This document shows, one piece after another, positions 59,428-64,000 of a stretch of 64,000 nt of DNA. The notes under the pieces are model-generated. The model had not been told where the DNA came from. It ran no database searches and saw only the letters and a list, made by a program, of their open reading frames with translations. The translations under genes were made by a program, and so were the position numbers. This stretch comes from Sphaerisporangium fuscum (GTDB lineage Bacteria; Actinomycetota; Actinomycetes; Streptosporangiales; Streptosporangiaceae), in NCBI RefSeq assembly GCF_018531465.1, contig NZ_JAHDTF010000027.1, positions 1 to 64,000 of the forward strand. Reading direction: 5' to 3'. Each line of letters starts with the position of its first letter. Position 1 is the first letter of the stretch.

Positions 59428-60545
59428 CGGGCGAGCTCCGCCTCCACCGCGGTGAGCACCCGGTCGCGGATCTCCTCGACCTCGATCTTCTGGATCAGCT
59501 GGGCGAAGAAGCCGCGCACGACCAGGCGGCGCGCCTCGTCGTACGGGATGCCGCGGGCCTGCAGATAGAACGTGTGCTCGTCGTCGAGCCGGCCCGACGC
59601 CGAGGCATGACCCGCCCCCGCGACCTCACCGGTGAGGATCTCGAGGTTCGGCACCGAGTCGGCGCGGGCGCCGTCGGTGAGGATCAGGTTGCGGTTGAGC
59701 TCGTAGGTGTCGGTGCCGGTGGCCTCGACCCGGATGATCACGTCGCCGATCCACACGGCGTGCGCGTCGTCGCCCTGCAGCGCGCCGCGGTAGTCGACGT
59801 TGCTGCGGCAGTCGGGCACGTTGTGGTCGACCAGCAGGCGGTGCTCGAGGTGCTGGCCGGCGTCGACGAAGTAGATGCCGCTCAGGTCGGCGTCGCCGCC
59901 GCGCCCGGTGTAGGCCACCGACGGCGACAGGCGCACGAGGTCGCCGCCGAGGGTCACCACGAAGCTCTTGAACGTGGCGTCCTTGCCGAGCTGGGCGTGG
60001 TGGTGGGAGACGTGCACGGCGTCGTCGTCCCAGTCCTGCAGGCTGACGACCTTGAGCGTGGCGCCGTCGCCGACGACGAACTCGATGTTGTCGGCGTAGA
60101 CCGCGCTGCCCTGGTGGTCGAGGACCACGACGGCCTCGGCGAGCGGCTCGACGGCGACCACGATGTGGCCGTACGCCGTGCCGGTGCCCGTGCCGCGGAG
60201 GTTGACCACGGTGGGCTTGGAGGCGACGGCCTCCTTCGGCACCGTGATCACGGTGGCCTTCTCGAAGGAGGTGAAGGCCTGCACGCTCACGCGGTCGGTC
60301 GGAACGTACGCCTTGCCGAGGCGGGAGTCGTCACGGCCGACGGTCTCGACCGAGACCTCGGGCGCGGGGTGCACCTCGACGAGGATCTCGCCGGACGGCT
60401 TGGCCGTGCCGTCGTGCAGCCCCCGAAGGCGCGAGAGGGGCGTGAAGCGCCACATCTCCTCGCGCCCGCTGGGGACGGGGAAGTCCTCCAGCTTGTAGGA
60501 CGACCTGCCGTGCAGGGTGGAGAGGGGCTTGGTGTCGAGGCCCAT
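59424..60545 (-). CDS. sufD: SufD scaffold subunit
   Basis: 373 residues, SufBD family beta-helix. Features: PSGREEMWRFTPLSRL near the N-terminus, LQDWDDDAVHVSHHHAQLGKDA, the conserved HNVPDCRSNVDYRGALQGDD, and HASASGRLDDEHTFYLQARGI, typical of the C-terminal SufD part. ATG 60545 lies two bases after sufB. Partner of SufB and SufC. Confidence 0.96.
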   Translation of the reverse strand: MGLDTKPLSTLHGRSSYKLEDFPVPSGREEMWRFTPLSRLRGLHDGTAKPSGEILVEVHPAPEVSVETVGRDDSRLGKAYVPTDRVSVQAFTSFEKATVITVPKEAVASKPTVVNLRGTGTGTAYGHIVVAVEPLAEAVVVLDHQGSAVYADNIEFVVGDGATLKVVSLQDWDDDAVHVSHHHAQLGKDATFKSFVVTLGGDLVRLSPSVAYTGRGGDADLSGIYFVDAGQHLEHRLLVDHNVPDCRSNVDYRGALQGDDAHAVWIGDVIIRVEATGTDTYELNRNLILTDGARADSVPNLEILTGEVAGAGHASASGRLDDEHTFYLQARGIPYDEARRLVVRGFFAQLIQKIEVEEIRDRVLTAVEAELAR

Positions 60546-60547
60546 GG

Positions 60548-61960
60548 TCAGCCCACCGCTCCTTCCATCTGCAGCTCGATCAGGCGGTTGAGCTCCAGGG
60601 CGTACTCCATCGGCAGCTCGCGGGCGATGGGCTCCACGAAGCCGCGCACGATCATCGCCATGGCCTCGTCCTCGTTGAGGCCGCGGCTCATGAGGTAGAA
60701 CAGCTGGTCCTCCGACACCTTGGAGACCGTGGCCTCGTGGCCCATGGAGACGTCGTCCTCGCGGACGTCGACGTAGGGGTAGGTGTCGGAGCGGCTGATC
60801 TGGTCGATGAGCAGGGCGTCGCACTTGACGGTCGACGCCGAGCCGGCCGCGCCCTCCTCGATCTGGACCAGGCCGCGGTAGGACGTGCGGCCGCCGCCCC
60901 GGGCGACCGACTTGGAGACGATCGTCGAGGAGGTCTTCGGCGCGAGGTGCACCATCTTGGCGCCGGCGTCCTGGTGCTGGCCCTCACCGGCGAAGGCGAC
61001 GCTCAGGGTCTCGCCCTTGGCGTGCTCGCCCATGAGGTAGACGGCCGGGTACTTCATCGTGACCTTAGAGCCGATGTTGCCGTCGATCCACTCCATGGTG
61101 GCGCCCTCGTAGGCGACGGCGCGCTTGGTGACCAGGTTGTAGACGTTGTTCGACCAGTTCTGGATGGTCGTGTAACGGCAGCGGGCGTTCTTCTTCACGA
61201 TGATCTCCACGACCGCGCTGTGCAGCGAGTCGGAGGAGTAGATCGGCGCGGTGCAGCCCTCGACGTAGTGGACGTAGGAGCCCTCGTCGACGATGATCAG
61301 GGTGCGCTCGAACTGGCCCATGTTCTCGGTGTTGATCCGGAAGTAGGCCTGCAGCGGGATCTCGACGTGGACGTTCGGCGGCACGTAGATGAACGACCCG
61401 CCCGACCACACGGCGGTGTTGAGCGAGGCGAACTTGTTGTCGCCCACGGGGATGACCGACCCGAAGTACTCCTTGAAGAGCTCGGGGTGCTCCTTCAGGC
61501 CCGTGTCGGTGTCGAGGAAGATGACGCCCTTCTCCTCGAGGTCCTCACGGATCTTGTGGTAGACGACCTCGGACTCGTACTGGGCGGCGACGCCCGCGAT
61601 CAGGCGCTGCTTCTCGGCCTCGGGGATGCCGAGCTTGTCGTAGGTCGACTTGATGTCGGCCGGGAGCTCGTCCCAGGAGGCGGCCTGCTTCTCGGTGGAG
61701 CGCACGAAGTACTTGATGTTGTCGAAGTCGATGCCGGTGAGGTCGGACCCCCAGGTCGGCAGGGGCTTCTTACCGAAGAGCCGAAGTCCCTTCAGGCGCA
61801 GGTCGAGCATCCACTCCGGCTCGTCCTTCAGCGCGGAGATGTTGCGCACGACCTCCTCGGAGAGGCCTCGGCGCGCCGTGGCGCCGGCCACGTCGGGGTC
61901 GGCCCAGCCGAACTTGTAACTCCCGAGGCCTTCAAGCTCCGGGCGGTCGGTGACAGTCAC
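60548..61960 (-). CDS. sufB: SufB scaffold subunit
   Basis: 470 residues, the cluster-building subunit of SufBC2D. Features: DEPEWMLDLRLKGL, GVIFLDTDTGLKEHPELFKEYFG, the VPPNVHVEIPLQAYFRIN motif, EGCTAPIYSSDSLHSAVVEI with the conserved Cys, SRSDTYPYVDVREDDVSMGHEATVS, and the C-terminal FVEPIARELPMEYALELNRLIELQMEGAVG. The ATG overlaps the sufR stop as ATGA. Confidence 0.98.
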   Translation of the reverse strand: MTVTDRPELEGLGSYKFGWADPDVAGATARRGLSEEVVRNISALKDEPEWMLDLRLKGLRLFGKKPLPTWGSDLTGIDFDNIKYFVRSTEKQAASWDELPADIKSTYDKLGIPEAEKQRLIAGVAAQYESEVVYHKIREDLEEKGVIFLDTDTGLKEHPELFKEYFGSVIPVGDNKFASLNTAVWSGGSFIYVPPNVHVEIPLQAYFRINTENMGQFERTLIIVDEGSYVHYVEGCTAPIYSSDSLHSAVVEIIVKKNARCRYTTIQNWSNNVYNLVTKRAVAYEGATMEWIDGNIGSKVTMKYPAVYLMGEHAKGETLSVAFAGEGQHQDAGAKMVHLAPKTSSTIVSKSVARGGGRTSYRGLVQIEEGAAGSASTVKCDALLIDQISRSDTYPYVDVREDDVSMGHEATVSKVSEDQLFYLMSRGLNEDEAMAMIVRGFVEPIARELPMEYALELNRLIELQMEGAVG

Positions 61961-62754
61961 CTTCCGGTCTCCTTGCTCGTCTCAATCGCTTGCCGCGAAG
62001 TGCTTATCGTCACGTCGGAGCTGTCTGACGTGGCTTGGTTCGCGCTCCGCCTGGAGTGCGGCGGCGCGTTCCTCTGTGATGTGAGGGCGCGCGGACTCAC
62101 ATGAGTCGTGCACACCCCGTCGCCGTGGGCGATCGTCGCCAGGCGCTGCACCGGCGTGCCGAGCAGCTGCCCGAACGCCTCGGTCTCGGCCTCGCACAGC
62201 TGCGGGAACTCCGCGGCGACGTGCGCGACCGGGCAGTGGTGCTGGCAGAGCTGCTCTCCGCCCGACTTGGCCTGGCTGGCCGAGGCGGCGTAGCCGTCGG
62301 CCGTCAGGGCCTCGGCCAGCACGCGCACCCGCTGGTCGGCGGGCACCTCGCGCATGAGGGGCGCGAGGCGCTTCACCAGGCCGCTCACCTGGGATCGGGC
62401 GAAGTCGGCGACCGCCTCCGCCCCGGCGCGCTCGGCCAGGAAGCGCAGGGCGCTCCCGGCGAGGCCGTCGTAGGCGTGCACGAAGGCGCTGCGCCCGGCG
62501 TCGGTGATCACGAACAGCTTCGCCGGCCGTCCGCGCCCCCGCTGGCCGCGTGGCCGTCCCGTTCGAGGCTCTATCATGCCCTCGGCGAGCAACGCGTCGA
62601 GGTGGCGACGCACCGCCGCCGGTGTCAACCCGAGCCGTTCGCCGAGGGCGGCGGCGTTGATCGGGCCGTGCTCCAGGATCAGCCGAGCGACGCGTGCGCG
62701 TGTGCCGCGCTCCGCGCCCTTCTCGGCCTGCGTAATCCCAGCCACGTTTTTCAC
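61957..62754 (-). CDS. sufR: SufR-type Fe-S sensing transcriptional regulator
   Basis: About 265 residues, first gene of the suf operon. Winged helix at the N-terminus (ARVARLILEHGPINAAALGERL, then GLTPAAVRRHLDALLAEGM and a basic wing GRPRGQRGRGRPAKLF). The C-terminal part has the Cys cluster LCQHHCPVAHVAAEFPQLCEAE that binds the Fe-S cluster in relatives, which repress suf when clusters are plentiful. GTG 62754 is my best start; GTG 62811 is also in frame, and neither has a strong ribosome binding site. Overlaps sufB by four bases. An iron box lies just upstream. Confidence 0.93.
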   Translation of the reverse strand: MKNVAGITQAEKGAERGTRARVARLILEHGPINAAALGERLGLTPAAVRRHLDALLAEGMIEPRTGRPRGQRGRGRPAKLFVITDAGRSAFVHAYDGLAGSALRFLAERAGAEAVADFARSQVSGLVKRLAPLMREVPADQRVRVLAEALTADGYAASASQAKSGGEQLCQHHCPVAHVAAEFPQLCEAETEAFGQLLGTPVQRLATIAHGDGVCTTHVSPRALTSQRNAPPHSRRSANQATSDSSDVTISTSRQAIETSKETGR

Positions 62755-62825
62755 AACATCAGTGTGCCGTAATTCCTTCCCGAGACACAACCTGATGTGG
62801 GGGCACCCCACATGGCCTTGGTCAC

Positions 62826-62844
62826 GTAGGAAAGGCTTACCTAA
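62826..62844. promoter_or_regulatory. IdeR/DtxR-type iron box upstream of the suf operon
   Basis: GTAGGAAAGGCTTACCTAA matches 15 of 19 positions of the iron-box consensus TTAGGTTAGGCTAACCTAA and keeps the symmetrical TAGG...CCTA ends. It lies 72 bases upstream of the preferred sufR start (15 bases from the longer one) and 23 bases from the end of the upstream MFS gene. Iron control of suf is inferred. Confidence 0.65.
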
Positions 62845-62866
62845 GCAGGAGAAACGTCGACGCCGA

Positions 62867-64000
62867 TCAAGCCGCCTCCGCCACCCGTCCCCGGCTCAGC
62901 GCCAGGAACGCCACCAGGGCCACGACCGAGAGCCCCGTCATCACCACGGCCATCGGCAGCGCCGTGCCCGAGCCGCCGAGCCCGGCGAGCGGCGCGGCGA
63001 CACCGCCGAGCAGGAACTGCAGCAGGCCGAGCAGCGCCGAGGCGCTGCCCGCGACCTGGGGCGGCTGCCCGGCCAGCGCGAGCGCGCCCGAGCCCGGGAT
63101 CGACAGGCCCATCCCGCACATCATCGCGAACAGCGAGGCCACCACGGTGGCCACCCCGAGGTGGGCGACGACCGCGGCCGTCAGCACGGCCGCCGACGCG
63201 AAGCTGACCAGCAGCCCGCTGAGCACGAGCCGTCCGGCGGACACCCGGCCGGCCAGCCGGCCGCCGACCTGGGCCATCAGCGTGAGGCCGAGCGCGTTGG
63301 CGGCGAAGATCAGTGAGAAGCCCGCGGGGCTCACCCCGTAGATCTGCTGCAGGACGAACGGCGAGCCGGAGATGTAGCCGAACATGGCGGCGAAACCGAG
63401 GCCGCCCGCCATCGCGGCCGCCATGAACGACCGGTCACGCAGCAGCAGCGCGAACGTCGCGAGGGTGTGCCGCAGCCCTCCGCCGTCCCGGTCCCCGGGA
63501 GGAAGGGTCTCGCGCACCACGGCGAGCACGGCGAGGAGCAGGAGGAGGCCGGCGACGCTGAGCGTCACGAAGATCCCCCGCCAGGAGGTCACGGCGAGCA
63601 GTTGCGCCCCCGCGATGGGGGCGATGATGGGCGCCAGGCCGCTGACCAGCATCAGCGTGGCGAAGATCCGGGTGATCGCGGGCCCGTCGTACAGATCGCG
63701 CACCACGGCGCGGACGATCACCAGCGCGGCGCCGCCCGCGAGTCCCTGGAGCAGGCGCAGCGCGACCAGGGCCTCGACCGAGGGGGCGAAGGCGCACAGC
63801 AGCGAGGTCAGCGCGTAGGCGCCGACGCCCGCGATGAGCGGGCCCCGCCGTCCCCGCACGTCGCTCACCGGCCCGGCCACCAACTGGCCCACCGACACCC
63901 CGACCAGGCAGGCGGTCAGGGTCAGCTGGATCTGGGCGGCCCCGGTGAGCATCTCGCCGCTGATGGCGGGCAGCGCCGGGAGGTACATGTCGATCGAGAG
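62867..64000 (-). CDS. Bcr/CflA-type MFS exporter, cut by the right edge
   Basis: About 377 residues are visible; the N-terminal 20-30 residues lie beyond base 64000. The segment LSIDMYLPALPAI is the conserved first-helix motif of Bcr/CflA drug exporters, which are 12-segment proton antiporters. Also visible are motif A as GPVSDVRGRRGPL, RLLQGLAGGAALVIVRAVVRDLYDG, and APIIAPIAGAQLL (motif C). Same strand as suf, but the iron box and 112 bases separate them. Confidence 0.93.
   Translation of the reverse strand, partial: LSIDMYLPALPAISGEMLTGAAQIQLTLTACLVGVSVGQLVAGPVSDVRGRRGPLIAGVGAYALTSLLCAFAPSVEALVALRLLQGLAGGAALVIVRAVVRDLYDGPAITRIFATLMLVSGLAPIIAPIAGAQLLAVTSWRGIFVTLSVAGLLLLLAVLAVVRETLPPGDRDGGGLRHTLATFALLLRDRSFMAAAMAGGLGFAAMFGYISGSPFVLQQIYGVSPAGFSLIFAANALGLTLMAQVGGRLAGRVSAGRLVLSGLLVSFASAAVLTAAVVAHLGVATVVASLFAMMCGMGLSIPGSGALALAGQPPQVAGSASALLGLLQFLLGGVAAPLAGLGGSGTALPMAVVMTGLSVVALVAFLALSRGRVAEAA

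Overview
The window is about 64 kb of very GC-rich DNA from a filamentous actinomycete. GC-biased third codon positions, GTG and TTG starts, a SARP/AfsR regulator, an actinobacterial-type suf operon, an acVLRF1 peptidyl-tRNA hydrolase and many secreted proteins all fit an order such as Streptosporangiales. The order is an inference; no rRNA or other marker is present. I saw no rRNA, tRNA, CRISPR array, transposase or phage module.

Left part. At 1-9433 (minus strand) lies one tightly coupled operon. It has a putative 50-codon leader ORF, four flavin-dependent (luciferase-like) monooxygenases, a 44-codon ORF of unknown status, and an oligopeptide-type ABC transporter (binding lipoprotein, two permeases, an ATPase cut by the left edge). 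Nearly every junction is a 4-base ATGA/GTGA overlap. The most likely role is uptake and oxidative desulfurisation of organosulfur compounds. At 9.8-13.4 kb follow an acVLRF1 hydrolase, a TetR regulator divergent from a Dabb-domain protein, and a degenerate EAL + CBS protein.

Accessory middle, 13.4-40.1 kb. This part holds two tandem paralogous secreted proteins, two more small Cys-containing secreted proteins, and a 42-residue peptide made largely of AGTTWD repeats. It also holds EamA, LysE and DHA2 transporters, a 2,100-residue DNRLRE/RHS secreted protein with an unrecognised C-terminal tip, and a SARP regulator. Further on are an Asp-box sialidase-like protein, a 1,099-residue NB-ARC/TPR STAND protein, a secreted erythromycin-esterase-family protein, a LysR remnant, a lytic polysaccharide monooxygenase and a DoxX protein.

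Right part, mostly core and metabolic. At 40.1-43.6 kb is a four-gene ABC exporter plus DesK/DesR-like two-component operon (minus) with a strong inverted repeat in its promoter region. hisG and hisE follow. At 45-54 kb is a glycoside unit: a second oligopeptide-type ABC operon, a GH2 beta-mannosidase and a divergent LacI regulator. Three copies of a CTGAACCG half-palindrome motif sit at the three promoters of this unit. A DEAD-box RNA helicase with an RGG-rich tail follows. At 56.2-62.8 kb lies the complete Fe-S assembly operon sufR-B-D-Rieske ferredoxin-C-S-U-sufT-like, preceded by a 15/19 match to the IdeR/DtxR iron box. The right edge cuts a Bcr/CflA-type MFS exporter.
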